DNA of 12,650 nucleotides from Candidatus Nanoarchaeia archaeon (lineage in GTDB: Archaea > Nanoarchaeota > Nanoarchaeia > SCGC-AAA011-G17 > JAFCDX01), in assembly GCA_028717785.1 (NCBI GenBank), contig JAQUND010000042.1, positions 1 to 12,650 of the forward strand. The letters run 5' to 3'. Shown here one piece after another: positions 1 through 6,232 of the stretch (position 1 is its first letter; every line of letters begins with the position of its first letter). Made by a program: the position numbers and the translations under genes. The notes under the pieces were generated by a model. That model did no database searches and was not told the origin of the DNA. It saw nothing but the letters and a program-made list of their open reading frames with translations.

Positions 1-80
1 TTGAAGGAATCAGCTATTTTAACGTGTAATTCATCAATTCTCTTATCTGACTCTTTTTTAGAGAAAAACCAAAATACCAT
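1..80 (-). CDS. N-terminal fragment of a hypothetical protein, cut by the window edge
   Basis: An ATG at 80 opens a frame that stays open to the window edge, giving 26 residues beginning MVFWFFSKKESDK and continuing as a charged, probably helical stretch with ELHVKIADSF. An aromatic start followed by a Lys/Glu-rich segment is a look I associate with small DPANN proteins carrying a downstream helical or DNA-binding domain, but too little is visible to assign a family. A TATA-like TTTTTAAA lies about 27 bases upstream (near 103-110), as for other leaderless genes here. It is divergent from the gene at 196. The start and frame are moderately secure; the function is unknown. Confidence 0.55.
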   Translation of the reverse strand, partial: MVFWFFSKKESDKRIDELHVKIADSF

Positions 81-195
81 TAATATTGATTCGCATAATT
101 CCTTTTTAAATGTTTAGTTTCTATCATTATTACTATAAAGAAGTAACATTAGAAAAGCTTATAAATCAGAGTTGACTATAAAAGTATGACCTAAA

Positions 196-690
196 ATGAG
201 TATTTCAGAAATAAGTTTAAATAATCTTTTAACAGAAATCCTAAATACAAAAGTAACAATTATAGGTGATCTTCATGATGCTCCAAATTGGACACACAAT
301 CAAGAATTTTTAGTTTCTAGACTATTAGATAAACAAGTTTTATTTGGGCTTGAATGTCCCATGGAATTATTATCATTATCACCATTAGTTAATTTAATAC
401 CAAAAGATAGACGTTTTCCTTTAGTTACATCATATGAAAAGGATGATAAGGAATTTAACAAAGATATTACTTTATTTTTAAGTGTATATGCTTCATTATT
501 TAAAAATCCATTTGTTGCAGTTTTAGGATATGATCATTTAGATATACAACACGATAAATTAGAAGTTCCAAATATAACTATAAACCAATCTTTTAATGGT
601 ACAACTTACCCAGGTTTAAAAGAAGGTGTTTATAAATTAGACAATTTAAAATATCTAATAAAAGGCGATTTAAGCAGAACTTTCAAGTAA
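196..690 (+). CDS. Small TIKI/TraB/ChaN-fold-like protein
   Basis: A 164-residue protein that is not clearly assignable by name. Three segments match the layout of the TIKI/TraB/EreA-ChaN superfamily: IGDLHDA near residues 23-29 (the G-x-x-H position), FGLECP near 50-55 (the G-x-E position), and VLGYDHLD near 108-115 (the late G-x-x-H position). The TraB-family protein at the other end of this window has the equivalent GTSH, IELD and GAGH motifs. Superfamily members range from metal-dependent proteases to erythromycin esterases; no substrate can be inferred here. At 164 residues it is short and may be a minimal domain. It has no signal peptide or membrane segment. A TATA-like TTATAAAT lies at 159-166, about 33 bases upstream; an earlier ATG at 186 is followed almost at once by a stop. 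Its 3' end overlaps the converging gene by about 21 bases. Confidence 0.75.
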   Translation: MSISEISLNNLLTEILNTKVTIIGDLHDAPNWTHNQEFLVSRLLDKQVLFGLECPMELLSLSPLVNLIPKDRRFPLVTSYEKDDKEFNKDITLFLSVYASLFKNPFVAVLGYDHLDIQHDKLEVPNITINQSFNGTTYPGLKEGVYKLDNLKYLIKGDLSRTFK

Positions 691-987
691 TCCTTTACTT
701 GCTAATAAATCTTTTTTAAAACCTAATAAATTATTTAATACTGTAATAGCATATTTCTTTTTAGTTTCATCTTTCATAACAAATATTTGATTTTCAAGGA
801 CATCCCTATTGTTCAATAAAAGGTCTATCTCTTCCAATAATCCCTTAACCAGGGTTAATACTTCCCTATATTTACCTAAATTAGAACTTCTTAATGTTCC
901 CAGTTTATTTTTTTCTTTTACTAATAAATATTTAGAATAGGCTTTCATAACTTGACCCAATATTTTGGGATCTATATTTCTTGCCAT
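670..987 (-). CDS. Hypothetical helical protein (105 aa)
   Basis: I do not recognise this protein. It reads as almost wholly alpha-helical and Leu/Lys-rich, with heptad-like leucines in the middle (around LTLVKGLLEEIDLLLNNRD) that suggest a coiled coil. It has no Cys, no membrane segment and no obvious catalytic motif. The frame can be opened by a GTG at 1002, but the ATG at 987 is preferred: a TATATAAA box (read TTTATATA on this strand) is centred 25 bases upstream, matching the leaderless pattern of its neighbours. It is divergent from the glycosidase at 1122, and the shared intergenic region carries a repeated 12-mer beside both promoters. It converges on and slightly overlaps the gene at 196-690. 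Confidence 0.7.
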   Translation of the reverse strand: MARNIDPKILGQVMKAYSKYLLVKEKNKLGTLRSSNLGKYREVLTLVKGLLEEIDLLLNNRDVLENQIFVMKDETKKKYAITVLNNLLGFKKDLLASKGLLESSA

Positions 988-1008
988 ATTTATCAAAAAC
1001 ACTTTAAT

Positions 1009-1016
1009 TATATAAA
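1009..1016 (-). promoter_or_regulatory. TATA box for the 987-670 gene
   Basis: TTTATATA on the minus strand, centred about 25 bases before the ATG at 987. This predicts a leaderless transcript and is the reason for choosing that start over the GTG at 1002. Confidence 0.7.
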
Positions 1017-1029
1017 CTTTACTTTTATA

Positions 1030-1089
1030 TTTTAGTATAAAACCTTTAATAATTGCTTAAAAGTTTTAATCTATACTTTTTAGTATAAA
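1030..1089. repeat. Paired 12-base repeats between divergent promoters
   Basis: TTTTAGTATAAA occurs at 1030-1041 and again at 1078-1089. The second copy belongs to a perfect inverted repeat, TATACT-TTTT-AGTATA (1072-1087). Each copy lies just outside the TATA box of one of the two divergent genes (start 987 and start 1122), a position suited to a shared transcription factor. In such AT-rich DNA a chance repeat cannot be excluded. Confidence 0.4.
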
Positions 1090-1092
1090 TTC

Positions 1093-1101
1093 TTATAAAT
1101 A
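1093..1101 (+). promoter_or_regulatory. TATA box for the glycosidase gene
   Basis: TTATAAATA centred about 25 bases before the ATG at 1122, with no Shine-Dalgarno motif in between, so the transcript is probably leaderless. Confidence 0.7.
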
Positions 1102-1121
1102 CCTTCTATTAACAAAAAGAG

Positions 1122-2249
1122 ATGGAAAATAATTTAGAAAAAGCATATGAAATTGCTTTAAACTCATTAAAGGAATGTCATTCAGATCATGGTATTATAG
1201 CAGGTAAGAGAAAGTTTGATGATTACTGGGCTAGAGATGCTTTTTTTGCTATTCTTGGTTCTTTATCTGTAAATGATTTATCAATAACAAGATCAACACT
1301 AAACTTATTTCTTAATCATCAAAATACTAAAGGTCAATTACCAAGAAGAATAGATAGAACTTATGTTAGTCTAAAATATGCAGGTTTAAAGATTAAAAGA
1401 AAGAATTTAAGACCAAGATATACAAATTCAGTATTTACAGCTAAAAGTCTAGACCAAAATTCATTATTTATAATTTCTTTATTATATTATATTAAAAAAA
1501 CAAGAGATTTTGAATATTTAGAACGAAATTTTAAAAAGATAAAAGCTGCAATGGATTGGAATTTCTTACATTACAAAGGAGATTTATTACATGAAGGCTT
1601 ATTTGCTAATTGGGAAGATACAATAATTAAAAGAGGATTTACATTATATACAAATGTTCTTCATTATGGGGCCTTACAAGCTTTTATTGATTTATGTAAG
1701 TTAGTTAATTATAATTATACAGAATATGAAGAGAAAGCTAAATTATTGAAACAAGCTATTAATGATAAATTTTGGAATGGAAATTATTACAAATCCTGGA
1801 TATCAAAGAAAAATAATATTTTTTGTAGCGCAGGAAATATTTTAGCAATTTTATATAATGTAGCAGATGAGAAAAAATCGCTTTTAATTGAGAAATTTAT
1901 TAAGGGTAATATAAAATCTATACCTCTACCAAGTTCATTTCCTAAATATAGTGTTTGGCGTTCTCCATTAACTAGTCATTTAAGAGGATCTTTAAATTAT
2001 CATGGAGGTTATTCCTGGTTATGGGTAGGTTCTTTGAATGTTTTAGCTTTACAAAAACTTGGAATGAAGAAAGAAGCAGATGAACAGTTAAAACAAATAG
2101 CAGATGTAATTGTTGAATCTAATAATGTCTATGAAGTTTATGATAATGGTAAATCTGTGAATAAGCTATTATTTAAGTCTGAAGTTCCATTTGCTTGGTC
2201 AGCTGGCTTGTTTGTATTTGCATACAATAAATTGAATGAAAAGTTATAA
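1122..2249 (+). CDS. Six-hairpin glycoside hydrolase, GH100/GH63/amylo-1,6-glucosidase-like
   Basis: A 375-residue soluble protein with the motif order of (alpha/alpha)6-barrel glycosidases. DDYWARDAFF (residues 33-42) matches the W-x-RDA substrate-binding motif. SLDQNSLFI (109-117) follows. NWEDTIIKRG (163-172) aligns with the segment that carries the general acid Asp in GH100 invertases, pointing to Asp166. GGYSWLWVG (295-303) and VYEVYDNG (336-343) follow, the latter in the position of the GH100 catalytic Glu, pointing to Glu338. It ends with FAWSAGLFVFAY, also typical of the barrel's last hairpin. No signal peptide is visible, so it probably acts in the cytoplasm. The substrate (a glycogen-like alpha-glucan, a disaccharide or a glycan) cannot be read from sequence. 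It stands alone behind its own promoter, with about 70 bases before the next gene on the same strand. Confidence 0.85.
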   Translation: MENNLEKAYEIALNSLKECHSDHGIIAGKRKFDDYWARDAFFAILGSLSVNDLSITRSTLNLFLNHQNTKGQLPRRIDRTYVSLKYAGLKIKRKNLRPRYTNSVFTAKSLDQNSLFIISLLYYIKKTRDFEYLERNFKKIKAAMDWNFLHYKGDLLHEGLFANWEDTIIKRGFTLYTNVLHYGALQAFIDLCKLVNYNYTEYEEKAKLLKQAINDKFWNGNYYKSWISKKNNIFCSAGNILAILYNVADEKKSLLIEKFIKGNIKSIPLPSSFPKYSVWRSPLTSHLRGSLNYHGGYSWLWVGSLNVLALQKLGMKKEADEQLKQIADVIVESNNVYEVYDNGKSVNKLLFKSEVPFAWSAGLFVFAYNKLNEKL

Positions 2250-2321
2250 TAATTGATTAAAGGTTTTAAGCAGGAATTATATTATAGAAAGGGTTAAAAA
2301 GTTTGATTTCTTGGATAGTCT

Positions 2322-2543
2322 ATGCCTCCATTAATATCTCAAAAGAAATGGAAGAAAGTAGGAACTATCATTTTTACCTTTTTTGTAATAGGTTTAATTT
2401 GTTGGGCATTTTTTAAAGAAGAAATCTTAAATATATTAAAGAATTTAGTATTAAGTATAATTTTGTTTATAGTTATGGTAGGAATAGCAGGAATCATTTA
2501 TTTAATTTGGGACCATTATTCTAATGAGGGTGGAGAATATTAA
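2322..2543 (+). CDS. Small membrane protein with two transmembrane helices
   Basis: A 73-residue protein with a basic N-terminus (SQKKWKKV) followed by two hydrophobic segments, roughly residues 13-30 and 41-63, joined by a short loop (FKEEILNILKN), and a small acidic tail (NEGGEY). The positive-inside rule places the N-terminus in the cytoplasm. No family is recognised. A TTAAAAAG element about 25 bases before the ATG may serve as its TATA box. The next gene begins 3 bases after the stop codon, so the two are co-transcribed and may work together at the membrane. Confidence 0.75.
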   Translation: MPPLISQKKWKKVGTIIFTFFVIGLICWAFFKEEILNILKNLVLSIILFIVMVGIAGIIYLIWDHYSNEGGEY

Positions 2544-2546
2544 AAA

Positions 2547-3053
2547 ATGAAAGAAAATAATAAATTATATTGTATATATTGTGGACAAGATGAAGATAAG
2601 GGACATTACGATAATTGCCCTATAATTAAAGGAACTCCATATATGGTTTTGGGGGTTAAACAAAGGGAAAATGATAAAGAATTTAATTTAAATTTGGGTA
2701 GAATGGCTCAGTTATTTTCTTTGGGAGAACAGATTGGAACAGGGAACGAAAAAAGAAATCAAAGATTAGCTTATGAATTTGTAGCTTTTAAAATAAGAAG
2801 AATTATGCCCGCATTAAACGAAGTGCAAACTAAAAGTAAGAATAAAATTTTAGGGATGTTTGCTAGAAAGAAATTAAAAGAACTAAATAGACAGATAGAT
2901 GAAATTTATGAGTTAGCAAAATCATATAATATATCAAAAAAAGAAGTAGATGAAATTTGGGAACAAAAAATATTATTAATGTCTACTAAAGAAATGATAC
3001 CTGCCTATAGGGAAATTAAAACAAAAAAATTAATTTATCTACCCTTACAATAG
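2547..3053 (+). CDS. Hypothetical protein with an N-terminal zinc-finger-like motif
   Basis: A 168-residue protein. Near the N-terminus, YCIYCG (Cys9 and Cys12) followed by GHYDNCP (His20 and Cys24) forms a C-x2-C...H-x3-C set that could bind one zinc ion. The rest is charged and helical, with basic runs such as KIRRIM and ARKKLKELNRQ and a likely coiled region around residues 110-145 (RQIDEIYELAKSYNISKKEV). It resembles no named family I can identify; a nucleic-acid or protein-binding role would fit but is not shown. A GGTGGAG ribosome-binding site lies inside the end of the upstream gene (2529-2535), about 11 bases before the ATG, consistent with translation from a shared transcript with the small membrane protein. 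A hairpin or dif-like site follows 75 bases after its stop. Confidence 0.8.
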   Translation: MKENNKLYCIYCGQDEDKGHYDNCPIIKGTPYMVLGVKQRENDKEFNLNLGRMAQLFSLGEQIGTGNEKRNQRLAYEFVAFKIRRIMPALNEVQTKSKNKILGMFARKKLKELNRQIDEIYELAKSYNISKKEVDEIWEQKILLMSTKEMIPAYREIKTKKLIYLPLQ

Positions 3054-3127
3054 TTAAATATACAAAAAATAAATTTTATATCAAAAAACCTTGCTTTTTA
3101 AGCCAAAATAAGGCATTTTAAGCATAG

Positions 3128-3155
3128 TGTTCGCGTAATATTCATTATGCGAACG
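3128..3155. other. dif-like Xer recombination site A (alternative: bidirectional terminator)
   Basis: Left arm TGTTCGCGTAA (3128-3138), centre TATTCA (3139-3144), right arm TTATGCGAACG (3145-3155). The arms are inverted copies matching at 9 of 11 positions. The 11-6-11 layout, with arms ending TAA and starting TTA, is that of bacterial dif sites and of the archaeal dif site described in Pyrococcus. It is also the most GC-rich spot of this intergenic region and lies between two converging genes. A competing reading is a terminator: the same inverted repeat can fold as a hairpin and is followed by GGCTATTTTTT on the plus strand. A xerA gene lies in the same window. Confidence 0.55.
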
Positions 3156-3176
3156 GCTATTTTTTAGAAATTCTCT

Positions 3177-4475
3177 TTAATTAAGGAGAGAAATTATAGA
3201 AGCAAGGTATTTTGATAGTATAATTCCCTTTTTAATCCAAAATTCTGTTTTCTCACAAACATCTGAAATTTTATTATATTTATTTAATATTTTTTTCAGG
3301 GGGTTTATATCCTGTTTTTTTATTCTATTTTGTTTAATTAATTCATTCAATGCATAATATACTTTATCTGGGTTTTTATTTATTAATTCTTTAATAAGAA
3401 GATTATTATTTTTGGTGTCTTCATGTATAAGATCTAATTTATAGTTCACATTTTGAATATTATCCTTAATAGCCATAATATCTTTGAAAATATTAATTTT
3501 TTCAGTTTTTATATATGGAGGATATAATCTTCGATCAATGCATTTGATATAAAATAAAGCTTCTTTCTTTATATGATTTCTAATTTGATTTCCATTAATT
3601 TTTATTAATTTTCTAAATTGGTTTTTTGCAGATACATATTTTTTAGCATAAAAAAGTGCTTCTGCATATCTAAAAAGAGTTATATTCATAAAATTATCTG
3701 CTTTTTTTCTAATAATTAATGATTTTAGATAATATTTTGTAGCAGTAATATATTTTTCTTTTTTCATAAAATTATCTGCTATTTTATAATACAGATAAGA
3801 CCTATTTAATTTAGGACAAAATGAGGCTAATATATAATGTTTTATAGCTTCATCTATTTTCCCTTCTTTTTCCATTTTTGATGCAAATATTTGATTAAAA
3901 ATCGCCCTGTCATAAGGGGTTAATTTATTAAGAGGTATAGAATTAAGTAGATTTAATGTAGGATATTTATTAAAATAATCTTTTTTTATTATTAACAAGG
4001 GAATCGAAAAAGAAGGATCAAAATTATAAAGGACTTTAGCATATTTTAATAAAACATTTTTTCTATTTTTATCTTCATTTTTAAAAATTAGATTTAAAAG
4101 GTGAAAATTAACACATTTTTGTTTAAGTTTCCACATTTTTTTTAAAATCAATATTTTCTCATTCGATCTTACTATTTTAGAATTTAAATAAATTTTTTGA
4201 TGTAATGCATACATATCATTCTTACTTTTTTTTAAAATCAAATTAAGTATTTTATTTGCTTCATAATTCTTTTTAAGATTTAATAAAATATTCACTTTAT
4301 TTCTTAGATTATGAATTGAATGAGGGTTAATTTTTAAAGATTTATTAATATATTTTAATGCTTCTTTAAAATTTTTAGAATTATTTAAGGAAGCAGCAAT
4401 ATTACCTAAAATAATTGCGTTTTTTGGGTTTTTAATAAGAATTTTTTTTAAATTAATGATATAGGTATTAGTCAT
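3177..4475 (-). CDS. Tetratricopeptide-repeat protein
   Basis: A 432-residue protein made of helical-hairpin repeats. The clearest TPR units are residues 19-52 (NIAASL, then FKEALKYINKSLKINP) and 53-86, followed by degenerate repeats. Further TPR-like units fall at about 203-225 (KIDEAIKHYILAS), 228-256 (YYKIADNF, ATKYYLKSL) and 266-294 (YAEALFYAKKYVSAKNQF). The C-terminal third is a charged helical region (around 325-400) without clear repeats. TPRs bind partner proteins; no partner or enzyme domain is visible. Composition is extremely rich in Lys, Asn and Ile, more so than neighbouring genes, which could reflect acquisition or relaxed constraint. A TATA box 25 bases upstream supports the ATG at 4475. 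The gene lies between dif-like site A, 21 bases after its stop, and site B, 45 bases before its start. Confidence 0.85.
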   Translation of the reverse strand: MTNTYIINLKKILIKNPKNAIILGNIAASLNNSKNFKEALKYINKSLKINPHSIHNLRNKVNILLNLKKNYEANKILNLILKKSKNDMYALHQKIYLNSKIVRSNEKILILKKMWKLKQKCVNFHLLNLIFKNEDKNRKNVLLKYAKVLYNFDPSFSIPLLIIKKDYFNKYPTLNLLNSIPLNKLTPYDRAIFNQIFASKMEKEGKIDEAIKHYILASFCPKLNRSYLYYKIADNFMKKEKYITATKYYLKSLIIRKKADNFMNITLFRYAEALFYAKKYVSAKNQFRKLIKINGNQIRNHIKKEALFYIKCIDRRLYPPYIKTEKINIFKDIMAIKDNIQNVNYKLDLIHEDTKNNNLLIKELINKNPDKVYYALNELIKQNRIKKQDINPLKKILNKYNKISDVCEKTEFWIKKGIILSKYLASIISLLN

Positions 4476-4496
4476 CTTAAGTCTAATAAATTAAAA

Positions 4497-4504
4497 CTTA
4501 TATC
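4497..4504 (-). promoter_or_regulatory. TATA box for the TPR gene
   Basis: GATATAAG on the minus strand, centred about 25 bases before the ATG at 4475; it predicts a leaderless transcript starting at or next to the ATG. It lies between the start codon and site B. Confidence 0.6.
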
Positions 4505-4520
4505 CTTTTCTATACTAAAG

Positions 4521-4548
4521 TGTTCGTATAAGAACGATTATAAGAATA
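4521..4548. other. dif-like site B
   Basis: Left arm TGTTCGTATAA (4521-4531), centre GAACGA (4532-4537), right arm TTATAAGAATA (4538-4548). The arms are inverted copies at 9 of 11 positions, and the layout is the same 11-6-11 with TAA/TTA inner ends as site A. Its left arm differs from the site A left arm at only two positions. Centre, right arm and following bases recur at 6206-6232. It sits 38 bases after the stop of the MutS-like gene and 45 bases before the start of the TPR gene. Read on the minus strand it is T-rich, so a terminator of the MutS-like gene is the main alternative. Confidence 0.5.
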
Positions 4549-4557
4549 AAAATACTT
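4530..4557 (+). repeat. Direct repeat, copy 1, flanking the MutS-like gene
   Basis: Positions 4530-4551 (22 bases, core GAACGATTATAAGAATA) are identical to 6206-6227, and the match continues through TACTT if one A is allowed as an insertion in this copy. Both copies have the same orientation and lie 1,676 bases apart, enclosing only the MutS-like gene. Confidence 0.85.
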
Positions 4558-4586
4558 TCAATTAATAACTTTATATAATATTTTTA

Positions 4587-6098
4587 TTAACCAAAAGCAT
4601 CCTTATATTTTTGGAGAGCATATTGTTTAGTAATTTCATCATCTGGGGGTCCTCTAGTTAAAGTCCATGTAGGTTTTATTTCTCCATCTTCTATTTTATG
4701 TTCTGGAGATAAGAGAATCCAACCCTTATCAGCTAGTTGTTCATAATTTGTACTTCTATGGGATGTAACAAAAACTGTTGATTCTGATTTCATTAGTCTA
4801 TCTAATATTTCTAAACCTAATGCAGCACTAACATCTGCAGTTGTAGAGTCTAAAAACTCATCTATTACTACTAAATCTTTTGTTCCTGCTCTATGAACTA
4901 TACTATTAATCGCTTTTAATTCGCTATCAAATTTTCCTTCTCTACTTTGATTTTCAACATTTCTATAATAAAAGATATTTTTATATTTAGGCAAAGTTAA
5001 AGAATCAGCAGGAATATAAAATCCAGCTTGGCCAATAATAGAAAGTAAAATTATATTCTCTAAAAGAAAACTTTTTCCTCCACTATGCAAACCAGATATT
5101 AAAAATTTCTTTTCTGAAGGTTTTGATTTAAAATAAATAGGAACAACCGATTCTTTATTCCACCTACTCATTAATTTTGGGGGAAATAAGCCTTTAATGT
5201 TATATTCTCTACCAAAATCTGGAAGAATAAGACCTGGTTTAACATCAAATTCTTCTTCTAATTCAGCTAATTCCTCTAGATCTGGTTCTTTTTCAAATTC
5301 TTCTAAAAATTTATTATAAATCGTATACATTCTAATTGGAAGAGCAAGCTTCTCAAAAGATTTTCTTAGATTTTCTTCTTCATTAAGTCTAAATTGTTCT
5401 TTAGCATAATTAATTATACTTTGTTTAAAATCAAAATCTAAATTTTTAGTTATTTTGAGAACCTCTTTTTTCATTCTTATTTTTACTTCCTCAAACAATT
5501 TATATTCCCATTCTTGTGTTTGATTTTTCTTCATTTCTTTATATTTTGTTGTGTTCATCGAAGGTAGTTTAGGGATACTAGCAATAATTCCTTCTCTAGT
5601 GTCTATAGCAAAAGTTCTAATATCTTCAATAGATTTTAATTTATTAAGCATTAATTCTAATTTTGAATCAAATTTTTTTAATTGAGAAAGCACATTCTTA
5701 GTTTCAGGTAAATATTTAAAATAATTTAATTCACTTTCAGCAGTATTTAAAATTCTATATATTTCATCACAAAGATATAAAAAGTTATCACTAGAATCAT
5801 AGTCTCTAATATTATTCATTTTAGGAAGATTTTTATCAAAAAAATCTTTTTGAATTCTCTTACTTTTTCTGATTCTACTAAAAAAATCTTGTCTTTCTTT
5901 AATAAATTTCGGGGGAAAACTAGGGGTTATGAGATTTTTTTTATGGGTAACATTCTTTTTTGGATTCTTAATAAGCACTTCGCATTCAAAAAACCTTTGT
6001 AAACTCGTTAAAACTTCTGTAGAAGGGAATCCAATAAGATTAACAGAATCTGGAATGTATTCAAATATTTCCGCTATCGAAGGTTGTTTTGATATCAT
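4587..6098 (-). CDS. MutS-family ATPase lacking the mismatch-recognition domain
   Basis: A 503-residue protein whose C-terminal third is the MutS ABC-type ATPase. Walker A is GLHSGGKS (residues 336-343), against GPNMGGKS/T in canonical MutS. GQAGFYIPADS (356-366) matches the conserved MutS segment after Walker A. The region 384-404 (QSREGKFDSEL...) occupies the signature position, LVVIDEFLDSTT (409-420) is Walker B with the catalytic Glu, and FVTSH (443-447) is the switch histidine. Residues 1-320 are helical and charged, compatible with the lever and clamp domains, with an acidic run near 267-286. No N-terminal mismatch-binding domain (F-x-E) and no C-terminal Smr nuclease motif is evident. 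Such archaeal MutS-like ATPases are of uncertain role; DNA junction binding or recombination control is plausible. The TATA box is weak (TTAAAAC near 6118-6124). The gene is bracketed by direct repeats. Confidence 0.85.
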   Translation of the reverse strand: MISKQPSIAEIFEYIPDSVNLIGFPSTEVLTSLQRFFECEVLIKNPKKNVTHKKNLITPSFPPKFIKERQDFFSRIRKSKRIQKDFFDKNLPKMNNIRDYDSSDNFLYLCDEIYRILNTAESELNYFKYLPETKNVLSQLKKFDSKLELMLNKLKSIEDIRTFAIDTREGIIASIPKLPSMNTTKYKEMKKNQTQEWEYKLFEEVKIRMKKEVLKITKNLDFDFKQSIINYAKEQFRLNEEENLRKSFEKLALPIRMYTIYNKFLEEFEKEPDLEELAELEEEFDVKPGLILPDFGREYNIKGLFPPKLMSRWNKESVVPIYFKSKPSEKKFLISGLHSGGKSFLLENIILLSIIGQAGFYIPADSLTLPKYKNIFYYRNVENQSREGKFDSELKAINSIVHRAGTKDLVVIDEFLDSTTADVSAALGLEILDRLMKSESTVFVTSHRSTNYEQLADKGWILLSPEHKIEDGEIKPTWTLTRGPPDDEITKQYALQKYKDAFG

Positions 6099-6137
6099 AT
6101 TATTATTGCTTTATTTGTTTTAATTCTATTTTAATCT

Positions 6138-6164
6138 CTCAGAATTAACTGAGGTATACACCTC
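6138..6164. other. Overlapping inverted repeats upstream of the MutS-like gene
   Basis: CTCAG-AATTAA-CTGAG (6138-6153) and GAGGT-ATAC-ACCTC (6151-6164) share three bases, so the two stems cannot both form at once. They lie 40 to 66 bases before the ATG at 6098. They could be an operator or the remains of a terminator; no evidence decides. Confidence 0.4.
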
Positions 6165-6196
6165 TTATTTTAAGCATAAAATAAAATTTATAAATC

Positions 6197-6224
6197 TATC
6201 GAGTAAAGAACGATTATAAGAATA
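6197..6224. other. Degenerate dif-like site C
   Basis: Left arm TATCGAGTAAA (6197-6207), centre GAACGA (6208-6213), right arm TTATAAGAATA (6214-6224). Centre and right arm are identical to site B. The left arm keeps TCG..TAA but carries an extra A and has diverged, so the palindrome is poor. On its own this would not be called; the case rests on the exact match to site B. It sits immediately after the stop of the 50-residue gene and upstream of the MutS-like gene. Confidence 0.35.
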
Positions 6225-6232
6225 AAATACTT
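6206..6232 (+). repeat. Direct repeat, copy 2, flanking the MutS-like gene
   Basis: Second copy of the repeat at 4530-4557, identical over 22 bases (6206-6227) and then, after one missing A, over TACTT. Its last two bases overlap the stop codon of the 50-residue gene read on the minus strand. Confidence 0.85.

Noticed and set aside
988..1002. GTG start for the 105-residue helical protein
   Set aside because: The TATA box at 1009-1016 is centred only about 10 bases upstream of the GTG but 25 bases from the ATG at 987.
3089..3207. CCTTGCTT (3089-3096) and AAGCAAGG (3200-3207) inverted pair, and TTTTAAGC direct pair (3096-3103, 3116-3123), around site A
   Set aside because: Short 8-base matches in AT-rich DNA; one member lies in the TPR coding sequence. 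Not enough to call element ends or accessory binding sites.
5929..6123. Plus-strand 64-codon frame over the start of the MutS-like gene
   Set aside because: Lies wholly antisense to a conserved long gene and its immediate upstream bases; no promoter or ribosome site seen.
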